Source: Cryomorphaceae bacterium | GTDB lineage: Bacteria > Bacteroidota > Bacteroidia > Flavobacteriales_D > Crocinitomicaceae | NCBI GenBank assembly: GCA_027490665.1 | Contig: JAIXXP010000117.1 | Coordinates: 1 to 55,510, forward strand | Length of the DNA: 55,510 nt | Direction: 5' to 3' | Shown here: piece by piece, positions 8,608-17,737 of the stretch | Numbering within the stretch: position 1 is the stretch's first letter | How the letters are laid out: each line of letters begins with the position of its first letter | Translations under genes and position numbers: made by a program | The notes under the pieces: generated by a model | The model's database searches: none | Seen by the model: the letters and a program-made list of their open reading frames with translations, nothing else | What the model was told of the DNA's origin: nothing

Positions 8608-9353
8608 TTAGTGGTTTGAATTTGTTCAGATACCATTCCAAAACGCCTTTCTCTCTTCTGAAAATTAGCGATCGCATCAATAAACGCTTCGCGACGAAAA
8701 TCTGGCCAATGGGTATCTGTAAAAAGCAACTCTGTATAAGACAATTGCCAAAGCAAAAAGTTACTAATGCGGCATTCACCACTCGTTCGAATGAGTAATT
8801 CTGGATCGGGAATGTCTTTGGTTTGCAGCAAGGACGAAAAAACTTGTTCTGATAAGTCAGTACTAGAAAGCTGTGCGTCTTGCATGAGTTGATGAGCTGC
8901 AAGAGCCGCTTTGATGATTTCTTGTCGGGCTGAATAGTTTAGGGCTAATATTAAAGTGAGCGCCGTGTTGTCTTTGGTTCTGTTCATAGCAGACAATAGA
9001 GACTCATGGCAATTGCCAGGCAGCCCTTGGATATCACCGATAGTAAGTAAACGCACCCCGTTTGCATGCATTTCGTCAACTTCATTTGCGATCGCGTCGA
9101 CTAATAAATTCATTAAACCTTCTACTTCATCACTTGGGCGCGCCCAGTTTTCAGTAGAAAAAGCATATAAAGTAAGGTAAGAGATGCCGAGTTCTCGGGC
9201 GGTTTGAATAACAGACTTCACGGATTCTACACCAGCAGCATGCCCAAATAAGCGGTGCTGACCCTTGTTTTTAGCCCAACGCCCATTGCCATCCATTATG
9301 AAAGCTACATGGCGTGGAATATTCTGTAAATCAAGGTTGTTAATAGTGCTCAT
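8604..9353 (-). CDS. uppS: Isoprenyl transferase (undecaprenyl diphosphate synthase)
   Basis: This cis-prenyltransferase extends farnesyl diphosphate with isopentenyl diphosphate to C55 undecaprenyl diphosphate, the lipid carrier of cell wall precursors. At 249 residues it carries HVAFIMDGNGRWA with the catalytic Asp at residue 21, the FSTENWARP segment and RTSGECRISNFLLWQ near the C-terminus. The start is the only ATG before this motif. It is the first gene of the bamA operon and ends in an ATGA overlap with bamA. A one-mismatch -7 box (TATTTTCG) lies at 9364-9371. The atpDC terminator sits just upstream, so the operon needs its own promoter. Confidence 0.95.
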   Translation of the reverse strand: MSTINNLDLQNIPRHVAFIMDGNGRWAKNKGQHRLFGHAAGVESVKSVIQTARELGISYLTLYAFSTENWARPSDEVEGLMNLLVDAIANEVDEMHANGVRLLTIGDIQGLPGNCHESLLSAMNRTKDNTALTLILALNYSARQEIIKAALAAHQLMQDAQLSSTDLSEQVFSSLLQTKDIPDPELLIRTSGECRISNFLLWQLSYTELLFTDTHWPDFRREAFIDAIANFQKRERRFGMVSEQIQTTK

Positions 9354-9396
9354 TTAGTTAAAACGAAAATACGCAAACTTTTGCTGAAAATGTCAT

Positions 9397-9429
9397 AAAA
9401 AAAGGGAGTGGTGAAACCAATCCCTTTTT
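9397..9429 (-). terminator. Terminator of atpD-atpC
   Basis: A long hairpin with arms AAAAAGGGA (9399-9407) and TCCCTTTTT (9421-9429) has an inner TGGT/ACCA stem. The A/T-rich arms supply T runs on both strands. It lies 20 bases past the atpC stop and upstream of uppS. Confidence 0.8.
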
Positions 9430-9448
9430 GTGTAATGTTGTGAACGTT

Positions 9449-9718
9449 TTATTCAGCTAAAACGATTAATTTTTGGTTGTTTAGTTCAGCCACACCGCCT
9501 TTGATTTGGACACTAACAGAAGTGCCTGACACCTCTAGGTTTGCATTGGCTTCAACAGGAGTGGTTGTTTCAAAACGCAACTCACCTTTTCTCAATGAAG
9601 AAATAATAGGCGCGTGGTTATTTAAAACCTGGAAAACACCGTCGAGACCTGGAAGACTAACGCTGCTCACCTCTCCTTTAAAAAGGCTTGCTTCTGGCGT
9701 GATGATTTCTAATATCAT
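9449..9718 (-). CDS. atpC: F1Fo ATP synthase epsilon subunit, short form
   Basis: This is a central-stalk subunit of F1 that couples catalysis to c-ring rotation. The 89 residues match only the N-terminal beta-sandwich domain (EIITPEASLFKGEVSSVSLP, then GVFQVLNNHAPIISSL). The C-terminal helical hairpin, which inhibits ATP hydrolysis in longer epsilon subunits, is absent, because the protein stops after LNNQKLIVLAE. Short epsilon subunits are common in Bacteroidota, so I do not regard this as a truncated gene. It follows atpD by two bases and is ended by the hairpin at 9397-9429. The remaining ATP synthase genes are not in this window. Confidence 0.9.
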   Translation of the reverse strand: MILEIITPEASLFKGEVSSVSLPGLDGVFQVLNNHAPIISSLRKGELRFETTTPVEANANLEVSGTSVSVQIKGGVAELNNQKLIVLAE

Positions 9719-9720
9719 GA

Positions 9721-11310
<1,590 letters not shown>

Positions 11311-12510
11311 CTAAGACCTACGCAATAAAAAGCGAACAGGAAAATACGTAAACAAAAAGGCTAATGCGCTGGAAGCGAATAGTATGCTTGAGAAGTCTGC
11401 CAACTTAAAGACAATTGGAAATGGAACGTTCGCTCCTGGCACAATTAACCAACCAAAATATTGCTGCGACCAGCAAATGACCAGACCAAAAACCAAACCA
11501 ATTAGGATCCCTAAAAACGACAACAATAAGCCTTCAAAAAAGAAAATCTGAAAGCGGTTTTGTTGGGTCATGCCGATCGCTTTTAGAATTTGCAAGTTGG
11601 CTTGTTTTTCATGAATGAGCATAGTGAGTGTAGCAATCAAATTGAACGAAGCTAAAACAAAAACAAAGAGCAAAATTATAAAGACAACAAGCCTTTCAGA
11701 CCGACTCGTTTTATAAATGAGCTCGTTTTTTTCGAGTTGTGTGCGCACCAAAAAATCTGATCCAAGCTGCGCTTTAAGTGCCGATATCACTTCATTAATA
11801 TCGGCGTTGTGCTCCGGATAAACATGAAGGCGTGTAGCGGAACCTTCCTGACCAAAGAGCTCAGCGGCAGCATCATAATTCCAAAGCAAGGCGTTGCTAT
11901 TCAATTCTTGATTGTAATTCAGCGCGCCTGCGACCTCTATTTGCTGAATGTGAAACGGTGTTTTGCCAAACTTCATGCGCATGGCGCGTTTGGGCGCATA
12001 AATTTGGATGTTGTTTTGGGTGGAACCCAAGCCTAACTTCAATTTTGAAAAAATGTCTGCACCTAAAAAAACATAGTTTGCTTGGTTCAAAAATGGTGCC
12101 CCCACATGGTTAATCAAATGCGCATTCACCTTTGCCTGGCGAATAAACTCAGCGTCAACAGCATGCATATTGGCATTGATCCAGCGTTGATTTTTACGCA
12201 AAACCACCAGTTCTTCTAGCTCTTTACTGTAAGAATGAACACCTTTGGTTTTTTGCAGCTGGTTCAAATCTATTTGGCGTAAAAAAAATGTTTTTCTGGT
12301 TTGGTGCTGAATTGTAATTGGAGCGTCAAAAGAAGTATAAAGCTTGGAAATCATTTCTTCAATGCCATTGAAAGCAGAGAGAAGTATCACCATTGCGGCA
12401 GTGCACACGGCAATTCCAACTACAGAAATTCTAGAAATAATACTGACAATCGAGCGCTTCGAACGACTAAAAAGATACCGTTTCGCTATGTAAAGCGTTG
12501 TTTTGATAAT
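11311..12510 (-). CDS. LolC/E-like ABC transporter permease with a probable ATT start
   Basis: This is a four-helix FtsX/LolC/E-type permease: an N-terminal membrane helix (SIVSIISRISVVGIAVCTAAMVILL), a large periplasmic domain, then three C-terminal helices in an FtsX domain (about 270-399). Relatives release lipoproteins from the inner membrane or work as MacB-like exporters; no ATPase partner lies beside it. The first GTG (12408) is inside helix 1. Upstream the frame stays open and encodes KTTLYIAKRYLFSRSKRS, the usual N-terminus of these permeases, back to the rbfA stop (12511-12513), with which it is in frame. No ATG, GTG or TTG occurs there. I place the start at ATT (12510), giving 399 residues; ATC at 12507 is possible. 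It follows rbfA with no spacer. Confidence 0.75.
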   Translation of the reverse strand: MIKTTLYIAKRYLFSRSKRSIVSIISRISVVGIAVCTAAMVILLSAFNGIEEMISKLYTSFDAPITIQHQTRKTFFLRQIDLNQLQKTKGVHSYSKELEELVVLRKNQRWINANMHAVDAEFIRQAKVNAHLINHVGAPFLNQANYVFLGADIFSKLKLGLGSTQNNIQIYAPKRAMRMKFGKTPFHIQQIEVAGALNYNQELNSNALLWNYDAAAELFGQEGSATRLHVYPEHNADINEVISALKAQLGSDFLVRTQLEKNELIYKTSRSERLVVFIILLFVFVLASFNLIATLTMLIHEKQANLQILKAIGMTQQNRFQIFFFEGLLLSFLGILIGLVFGLVICWSQQYFGWLIVPGANVPFPIVFKLADFSSILFASSALAFLFTYFPVRFLLRRS

Positions 12511-12846
12511 TTATTTTTTGAGGAGTTCGTCGATCTTTAGCGCGTAATCTAAAGAATCGTCGATGTGAAAAACCAAGTCAGGGATTTTGCGCAAATTTTT
12601 GAGTCTTTTGCCTACTTCTAGGCGGATTTTGCCGCGATTAGCCTGAATGCTCTCCAACACAACTTGTTTGTCTGGGCCCGCAAAAATACTAAGGTAAATT
12701 CTGGCAAGACTGAGGTCAGAAGTGATGCGGACTACCGTAACAGACACCATAGCTCCTAAACAAATTTCTCCTGCTTGTCTTTGGAAAAAAGCGGCTAGCT
12801 CGGCCTGAATAACGGCTTCAATTTTTTGCTGACGGATTGAACTCAT
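12511..12846 (-). CDS. rbfA: Ribosome-binding factor A
   Basis: RbfA binds the immature 30S subunit and aids maturation of the 16S rRNA 5' end. The 111-residue protein fits the family: RQQKIEAVIQAELAAFFQR at the N-terminus, the KH-like fold with LSLARIYLSIF in the middle, and RIRLEVGKRLKNLRKIPDLVFHIDDSLDYALKIDELL at the end, written here as adjacent pieces of one conserved region. It is divergent from the MsbA-like gene. A TACCTTTG box ends four bases before its ATG, so its mRNA is probably leaderless. Its stop codon is directly followed, in the same frame, by the permease gene, an arrangement discussed under the findings. Confidence 0.9.
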   Translation of the reverse strand: MSSIRQQKIEAVIQAELAAFFQRQAGEICLGAMVSVTVVRITSDLSLARIYLSIFAGPDKQVVLESIQANRGKIRLEVGKRLKNLRKIPDLVFHIDDSLDYALKIDELLKK

Positions 12847-12850
12847 ATTG

Positions 12851-12858
12851 CAAAGGTA
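12851..12858 (-). promoter_or_regulatory. -7 promoter box for rbfA
   Basis: On the minus strand it reads TACCTTTG (full consensus). Four bases (CAAT) separate it from the rbfA ATG, which predicts a leaderless mRNA. Confidence 0.6.
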
Positions 12859-12897
12859 AGAATACTTGTGGTGAAGGGCTGCATCTAAACAAAAATG

Positions 12898-12905
12898 TAT
12901 CTTTG
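12898..12905 (+). promoter_or_regulatory. -7 promoter box for the MsbA-like exporter
   Basis: TATCTTTG is a full TAnnTTTG match ending five bases before the ATG at 12911. The alternative GTG at 12905 falls on the last base of the box and cannot be the start if this promoter is used. Confidence 0.6.
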
Positions 12906-12910
12906 TGTCA

Positions 12911-14749
12911 ATGTCTTACTACAAAGAAATATACAACTACACCTTTAAATACAAGGGCCTTGCTTGGGCCACTATTTTATTCAATTTCCTATTTGTTGTA
13001 TTCAACTTGCTTTCTTTGGTCTTGTTTGTTCCGGTTTTGCAGTTGATTTTCAGAACCGAAGAACCCTTAAGTATTGTAGGTGCTCCCAAATGGCAAGGCG
13101 GCCTCTCCGGAATTGTTGATTTTGTAAAAGACAGCTACAATTACGAAATGTATATTCTGGTGAAAACAGATCCAAAAGGTGCGTTGCTGTTTGTCTGTGT
13201 AAGTGTTTTTTTAGCGTTTTTATTTAAAAATATATTTCGCTACGGAGCCGTTTGGACACAATCCAAATTACGCATGTCTGTTGTGCGCGATGTAAGGGGA
13301 GCATTGTTTGAAAAGTCACTCAAACTCCCGCTTAGTTACCATAGCAACGAAAAAAAAGGCGACCTCATGGCGCGAATGAACAGCGACGTCAACGAAATTG
13401 AGGTGGCGGTTGTTAGTCTTTTGGAGCTTATTTTCAGAGAGCCGTTAGCCATACTCATCAATCTGATTACACTCATATACATGAGTCCGCAACTCACCTT
13501 AATTTCCCTGCTTTTGTTGCCAGTTTCTGCGTTTGTAATTTCCCGAATTGGCAAAAGTCTCAAAAGGACCGCCCATAAAACACAAGAACAACTCGGGTTT
13601 CTGTATGCCTCCATGGACGAACACCTCGGGGGGGTGCGCGTCATTAAAGCATTCGATGCTATTGGATTCATTTCTAGAGCCTTTCAACAAAAAAATGACC
13701 AACACCAAAAACTCGCAACACGTGTTTTCAGAAAACGAGACCTATCACCGCTTGTGAATGAAACACTTGGTGCCACGGTTTTGCTGGCATTAGTTTATTT
13801 TGGAGGGCGCCTCATTTTAAACGGTGAAGAAATTGGCCTTACCGGCGAGGTGTTTTTAACATACATCATTGTATTCTCCCAATTTCTCAGGCCCATTCAA
13901 AGTGTTTCCAACAATATGGCCAACATGACAAAAGCCCAGGCGTCTCAAGACAGGATCAACAGCTTACTGCATGCCCAAGAAACCATCACTGAAAAACCCA
14001 ACAGTATCCTACTGCAAGCATTCAATACAGATATCGCATTTCATCAAGTTGGTTTTTCTTATCAAGAACAACCTGTTCTACAAGATATCAATTGGCGGAT
14101 TAAAAAAGGTTCTTTAGTGGCTATTGTCGGAGAATCCGGAAGCGGGAAGTCTACACTTATGGATTTATTGCAGCGCTTTTATGATGTTTCTGGTGGTGCC
14201 ATTGAAATTGACGGCATAGATTTAAGAGAACTTAGTTTGACATCTTTACGCGGCCTAATTGGTGTAGTGAGTCAGGAATCTATCCTCTTCAATATGACGG
14301 CTGCTCAAAACATCGCTTTTGGAGACGAAAACCCAGATCTTGAAAGAATTATGGCAGCAGCAAAAGTTGCCAACGCGCATGAATTTATTTCCGAACTAGA
14401 CAACGGATACCAAACGATTTTGGGAGAACGTGGTAATAAACTATCTGGCGGACAAAAACAGCGTATTGCAATTGCGCGGGCCGTTTATAAAAACCCAGCC
14501 ATTCTCATCCTCGACGAAGCAACCTCTGCCTTAGACACCGCATCGGAAACCCTTGTACAGCAAGCGCTAGAAAACCTGATGCAGAAAAGAACTTCTTTTG
14601 TAATAGCCCATCGTTTGTCAACAGTAAAAAATGCAGACGAAATTATAGTGCTTTCCAAAGGGAACATAGTGGAACGAGGAAACCATGAAACATTAATCTC
14701 TCAAGAAAGTTATTACAAAAAATTGTGTGCTCTCCAGGGCTTGTCATAA
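12911..14749 (+). CDS. MsbA-like ABC exporter (fused membrane and ATPase domains)
   Basis: This is a half-size type IV ABC exporter, likely acting as a homodimer in the inner membrane to flip a lipid such as lipid A core or a related glycolipid. The 612 residues comprise a six-helix membrane domain (about 1-340) and an ATPase domain with Walker A GESGSGKST (about 406-414), signature LSGGQKQR (about 510), Walker B ILILDEATSALD (about 530) and H-loop IAHRLSTV. The start is the ATG at 12911, as the promoter box covers 12898-12905. Multidrug exporters of the same class have very similar sequences, so the substrate is inferred only. Confidence 0.85.
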   Translation: MSYYKEIYNYTFKYKGLAWATILFNFLFVVFNLLSLVLFVPVLQLIFRTEEPLSIVGAPKWQGGLSGIVDFVKDSYNYEMYILVKTDPKGALLFVCVSVFLAFLFKNIFRYGAVWTQSKLRMSVVRDVRGALFEKSLKLPLSYHSNEKKGDLMARMNSDVNEIEVAVVSLLELIFREPLAILINLITLIYMSPQLTLISLLLLPVSAFVISRIGKSLKRTAHKTQEQLGFLYASMDEHLGGVRVIKAFDAIGFISRAFQQKNDQHQKLATRVFRKRDLSPLVNETLGATVLLALVYFGGRLILNGEEIGLTGEVFLTYIIVFSQFLRPIQSVSNNMANMTKAQASQDRINSLLHAQETITEKPNSILLQAFNTDIAFHQVGFSYQEQPVLQDINWRIKKGSLVAIVGESGSGKSTLMDLLQRFYDVSGGAIEIDGIDLRELSLTSLRGLIGVVSQESILFNMTAAQNIAFGDENPDLERIMAAAKVANAHEFISELDNGYQTILGERGNKLSGGQKQRIAIARAVYKNPAILILDEATSALDTASETLVQQALENLMQKRTSFVIAHRLSTVKNADEIIVLSKGNIVERGNHETLISQESYYKKLCALQGLS

Positions 14750-14792
14750 AGGAAATCTATGTAAGGAATTAAGTTGCTTCTTTATATTTGAT

Positions 14793-14800
14793 TAACTTTG
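14793..14800 (+). promoter_or_regulatory. -7 promoter box(es) for the fatty acid desaturase
   Basis: TAACTTTG at 14793-14800 matches TAnnTTTG and lies 17 bases before the desaturase ATG. A second full match, TATATTTG, sits ten bases upstream at 14783-14790, so two start sites are possible. Confidence 0.5.
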
Positions 14801-14817
14801 GTGTCTAATCTTACTAA

Positions 14818-15921
14818 ATGGCCTACGCACCCGTCCAGTTCTCTAAAGAACACAATACAGAGTTTTATAAAACCCTGAAGTCTAGAGTAAATGCTTATTT
14901 CAAGGATAACAATATCTCTAAAACTGCTAACGCAGCAATGGTTTTTAAAACATTTGCGCTACTCGCCTTGTTTCTAACACCTTACGGTTTCCTATTCAAG
15001 CAAGAATTGCCAATGATCGCCTATTATGGATTATGGGTCATTATGGGTTTTGGAATGGCTGGTGTAGGTTTATCCGTAATGCACGATGCCAACCATGGTG
15101 CTTATTCTAGAAAAGAATGGATAAACACACTTGTAAGTAATGTCATGATTATTTTGGGTGGCAGCGCAAGAAATTGGCGCATTCAGCACAATGTGTTGCA
15201 CCATACTTACACAAACGTTACCGACCACGACGAAGACATCGATCCGCCACTTTTTGCGCTGCGCTTTTCGCCGCACTCTGAATATCACTCTATTCATAGA
15301 TTTCAACATCTTTATGCTTGGTTTTTCTATGGCATGATGACCCTTTTCTGGTACCTCACAAAAGACTACCAACAAGCATTCCGTTATAAGAAAAAAGGAC
15401 TTATTGAAGCGCAAGGCGTGACCTTCGGACAGCACATGTTTAGAATTATTTTCTTTAAAGTAATTTACACCGGTCTTCTTTTATTCCTTCCGATTTATTT
15501 TGGTGGTGCAACCTGGATTACAAACGTACTTGGCTTCTTACTCATGCAATTTATTTGTGGTCTTATTCTAGCCATGATTTTTCAACCTGCACATATTGTC
15601 CCGACCTCAACTTTTCCAATGCCAAACAATTCTGGTGTTGTAGAAGCCGATTGGGCGGTTAGTCAACTTTACAACACGGCTAATTTTGCTCCAAAAGCCA
15701 AGCTTTTTTCTTGGTATGTGGGAGGTCTTAATTACCAAGTGGAGCACCACCTCTTCCCTTCAATTTGTCATATCCACTATAGCAAGATTTCTAAAATTGT
15801 AGAGCAAACGGCAAAAGACTATAATTTACCTTACCACTCTTATGATACTTTTGCTGCAGCTCTTTCTGAGCACACCAAAATGTTGAAAAACTTAGGTAAA
15901 CCAAATCCTGTTATTGCTTAA
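14818..15921 (+). CDS. Membrane fatty acid desaturase
   Basis: This di-iron membrane desaturase inserts a double bond into acyl chains of lipids or acyl-CoA, which adjusts membrane fluidity. The three histidine boxes are visible: HDANHG (about 88-93), HNVLHHTY (about 123-130) and QVEHH (about 308-312). The Q in the last box is the signature of front-end (delta-5/delta-6-type) and related bacterial desaturases. Four hydrophobic segments flank the boxes. No cytochrome b5 domain is fused. The length of 367 residues is normal. Two promoter boxes precede it. Regiospecificity cannot be read from sequence. Confidence 0.88.
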   Translation: MAYAPVQFSKEHNTEFYKTLKSRVNAYFKDNNISKTANAAMVFKTFALLALFLTPYGFLFKQELPMIAYYGLWVIMGFGMAGVGLSVMHDANHGAYSRKEWINTLVSNVMIILGGSARNWRIQHNVLHHTYTNVTDHDEDIDPPLFALRFSPHSEYHSIHRFQHLYAWFFYGMMTLFWYLTKDYQQAFRYKKKGLIEAQGVTFGQHMFRIIFFKVIYTGLLLFLPIYFGGATWITNVLGFLLMQFICGLILAMIFQPAHIVPTSTFPMPNNSGVVEADWAVSQLYNTANFAPKAKLFSWYVGGLNYQVEHHLFPSICHIHYSKISKIVEQTAKDYNLPYHSYDTFAAALSEHTKMLKNLGKPNPVIA

Positions 15922-15927
15922 ATAGCC

Positions 15928-16281
15928 ATGAATATAGAGGAGCTTCATCTCTTTTGTATTCAAAAAGTTGGCGCAACCGACAGTTTCCCATTTGACAACA
16001 AGACCCTTGTTTTTAAAGTCTTCGGAAAAATATTTGCGATAGTAGATATCGAAGACTTCAATGGAATAAACCTCAAATGCGACCCAACTTTTGCGCTGGA
16101 GCTTCGAGAAAGATACGCTGCCATCATTCCTGGGTTTCATATGAATCACAAACACTGGAATACCATTCAATTCTTTAATGACGTCGACGACCAGCTGCTA
16201 AAAGAACTCATCAACCATTCATGTCAGCTCGTTTACAACGGTCTGCCCAAAAAAGTACGAGATGAAAATCCGCTTGGATAA
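15928..16281 (+). CDS. MmcQ/YjbR family protein
   Basis: This 117-residue protein matches the MmcQ/YjbR (DUF419) family: an N-terminal NIEELHLFCIQKVGATDSFPF, a central VFGKIFAIVDI strand region, and the C-terminal HMNHKHWNTIQF and ELINHSCQLVYNGLPKK motifs. The fold is CyaY-like and has been proposed to bind DNA, but the biological role is not established. It follows the desaturase by six bases and overlaps the S4-domain gene by 20 bases, so the three genes are probably cotranscribed. The family assignment is firm; the function is unknown. Confidence 0.8.
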   Translation: MNIEELHLFCIQKVGATDSFPFDNKTLVFKVFGKIFAIVDIEDFNGINLKCDPTFALELRERYAAIIPGFHMNHKHWNTIQFFNDVDDQLLKELINHSCQLVYNGLPKKVRDENPLG

Positions 16282-16642
16282 ATATATTTGGGCTGTTCGG
16301 CTAAGTAAAACGCGTTCTCAAGCCAGTGATCTCATTGCAAAAGGCCGTGTCCTGATCAACGATGCACACGTGAAACCATCTCGAGAGGTCAAAATAGGAG
16401 AAACCATTGTGCTACTCAAACACAGTGCGCGCTTTCAGTATAAGGTTATTGACTTATTAGACAAACGTGTTGGCGCACCGCTTGTCAAAGATTACATTCA
16501 AGACCATACTTTGCCTGAAGAAATTGAAAAACTTAAGGCTTACCAAGATGCTCAGCGAAACTACAGGCTTACAGATGGCAAGCCTACAAAGAAAGACCGT
16601 CGCGAACTCGACCGTTTCATGGATGATTGGCAAGAAGATTAA
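16262..16642 (+). CDS. S4-domain RNA-binding protein (Hsp15/HslR-like)
   Basis: The N-terminal 60 residues form an S4 RNA-binding domain (MKIRLDKYIWAVRLSKTRSQ, then LIAKGRVLIND), as in Hsp15, which rescues stalled 50S subunits carrying a nascent chain. The C-terminal half is basic and acidic in turn (GKPTKKDRRELDRFMDD) and resembles Hsp15 tails. At 126 residues the size fits. It overlaps the MmcQ-like gene by 20 bases, so translation is likely coupled. Its TAA stop shares TTAA with the stop of the convergent dehydrogenase gene at 16639-16642. Confidence 0.85.
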   Translation: MKIRLDKYIWAVRLSKTRSQASDLIAKGRVLINDAHVKPSREVKIGETIVLLKHSARFQYKVIDLLDKRVGAPLVKDYIQDHTLPEEIEKLKAYQDAQRNYRLTDGKPTKKDRRELDRFMDDWQED

Positions 16643-17589
16643 GCTAGTTCGTCGGCTAAAATTTTGTCGGCTAAAACACTACTAAGTTTCACATAACTCT
16701 CTGTTGTCCAACCACCTACATGAGGTGTTAAGCACACATTATCTGCGGAAACTAGATATTGAAAATCAGCTGGCATCTCTTGATCAAAGAAAGATTCAAA
16801 ACTTTTTTGCTCGTATTCGAGTACATCTAAGCCAGCTCCTTTTATTTGACCTGATTTCAAGCCTTCAACCAAAGCGGCGGTTGAAACAACCTTACCCCTC
16901 GACAGATTGAGCAAATAAAATGGTTTTGCCATTTGCCCTAAAAATTCATTGTTAAAAAAGTGCTTTGTTTCTTTGTTTTGTGGCACATGAAAACTAAGTA
17001 TATCAGCTTGTTCTTGCAAAGCTTCAAGTGTACATTCTTGCACCTGATAATCACCAAAGCCCGATTTATATTTATCGTAAGCCAAAACCCTTACATCAAA
17101 ACCTCTTAACTTTTTTGCAAACGCAGCACCATTATTGCCATAACCGATGATGCCAATCGTTTTTCCATCGAGTTCTTCGCCTCTATTTCCTTCTCTGTCC
17201 CAAAGGCCATTTTTTACTTCCTGGTGAGCCTTATTTAATTTATTCATTAGGCCCAAAAGCATTCCTAAAGCATGCTCAGCAACTGCGTTTCTGTTTCCTT
17301 CGGGAGAATTATAAAGGCGAATATTCAATGTTTCACAAAGTTTAACATCAATATTTTCTAAACCAGACCCTGATCTGGCAATAAACCCAAGATTTGGACA
17401 AAAAGCTAAAAAAGTTCCATCGATGGTAAATCGAGAACGAATAACAAGACCGTATGCTTGAGGTAAAATATTTTGTAGTTCTTCAAAAGAGCTTTTAAAA
17501 TGTCGTTGACATAAAAATCCGGCCTGTGTGAGTTTTTCCTCTAATATAGGGTGAACACTATCAATAAATAGAACTAAGCGCTTAGACAT
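16639..17589 (-). CDS. D-2-hydroxyacid dehydrogenase (phosphoglycerate dehydrogenase-like)
   Basis: This NAD-dependent dehydrogenase belongs to the SerA/D-isomer 2-hydroxyacid family. It has the Rossmann motif TIGIIGYGNNGAAFAKKL, substrate-site ARSGSGLENID, VPQNKETKHFFN, LLNLSRGKVV and the catalytic-region histidine LTPHVGGWTTES. The 316 residues lack the ACT/regulatory domains of long SerA, so a role in serine synthesis is likely but not proven. I start at the ATG at 17589; the longer frame (to 17604) would overlap a TACCTTTA promoter-like box at 17594-17601. It stands alone between a convergent S4 gene and the mnmG 3' end. Confidence 0.8.
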   Translation of the reverse strand: MSKRLVLFIDSVHPILEEKLTQAGFLCQRHFKSSFEELQNILPQAYGLVIRSRFTIDGTFLAFCPNLGFIARSGSGLENIDVKLCETLNIRLYNSPEGNRNAVAEHALGMLLGLMNKLNKAHQEVKNGLWDREGNRGEELDGKTIGIIGYGNNGAAFAKKLRGFDVRVLAYDKYKSGFGDYQVQECTLEALQEQADILSFHVPQNKETKHFFNNEFLGQMAKPFYLLNLSRGKVVSTAALVEGLKSGQIKGAGLDVLEYEQKSFESFFDQEMPADFQYLVSADNVCLTPHVGGWTTESYVKLSSVLADKILADELA

Positions 17590-17593
17590 GCAA

Positions 17594-17601
17594 TAAAGGT
17601 A
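17594..17601 (-). promoter_or_regulatory. -7-like box for the 2-hydroxyacid dehydrogenase
   Basis: On the minus strand it reads TACCTTTA, one mismatch from TAnnTTTG (final G to A), four bases before the ATG at 17589. Confidence 0.4.
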
Positions 17602-17737
17602 CAAAAAAAGCAGAAATTAGCCTCGTTGTTTGAAAAAACCGCTCTTTTAAACGCGTTTTAACAACACTTCTCCTATTGTCTAATGTGTTTCCGCATAAGC
17701 TTTGAAAAACACTCTTTAAAACGCCTTAAAATCGATT

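Noticed and set aside
12406-12408. GTG at 12408 as the permease start
   Set aside because: It lies in the middle of the first membrane helix and would remove a conserved N-terminus that remains open in frame upstream.
16365-16380. A third parS-like site around CACGTGAAAC in the S4-domain gene
   Set aside because: Only the right half matches the parS palindrome; the left half differs at nearly all positions. Other CACGTG hexamers (13724, 24824, 41771) also lack the flanks.
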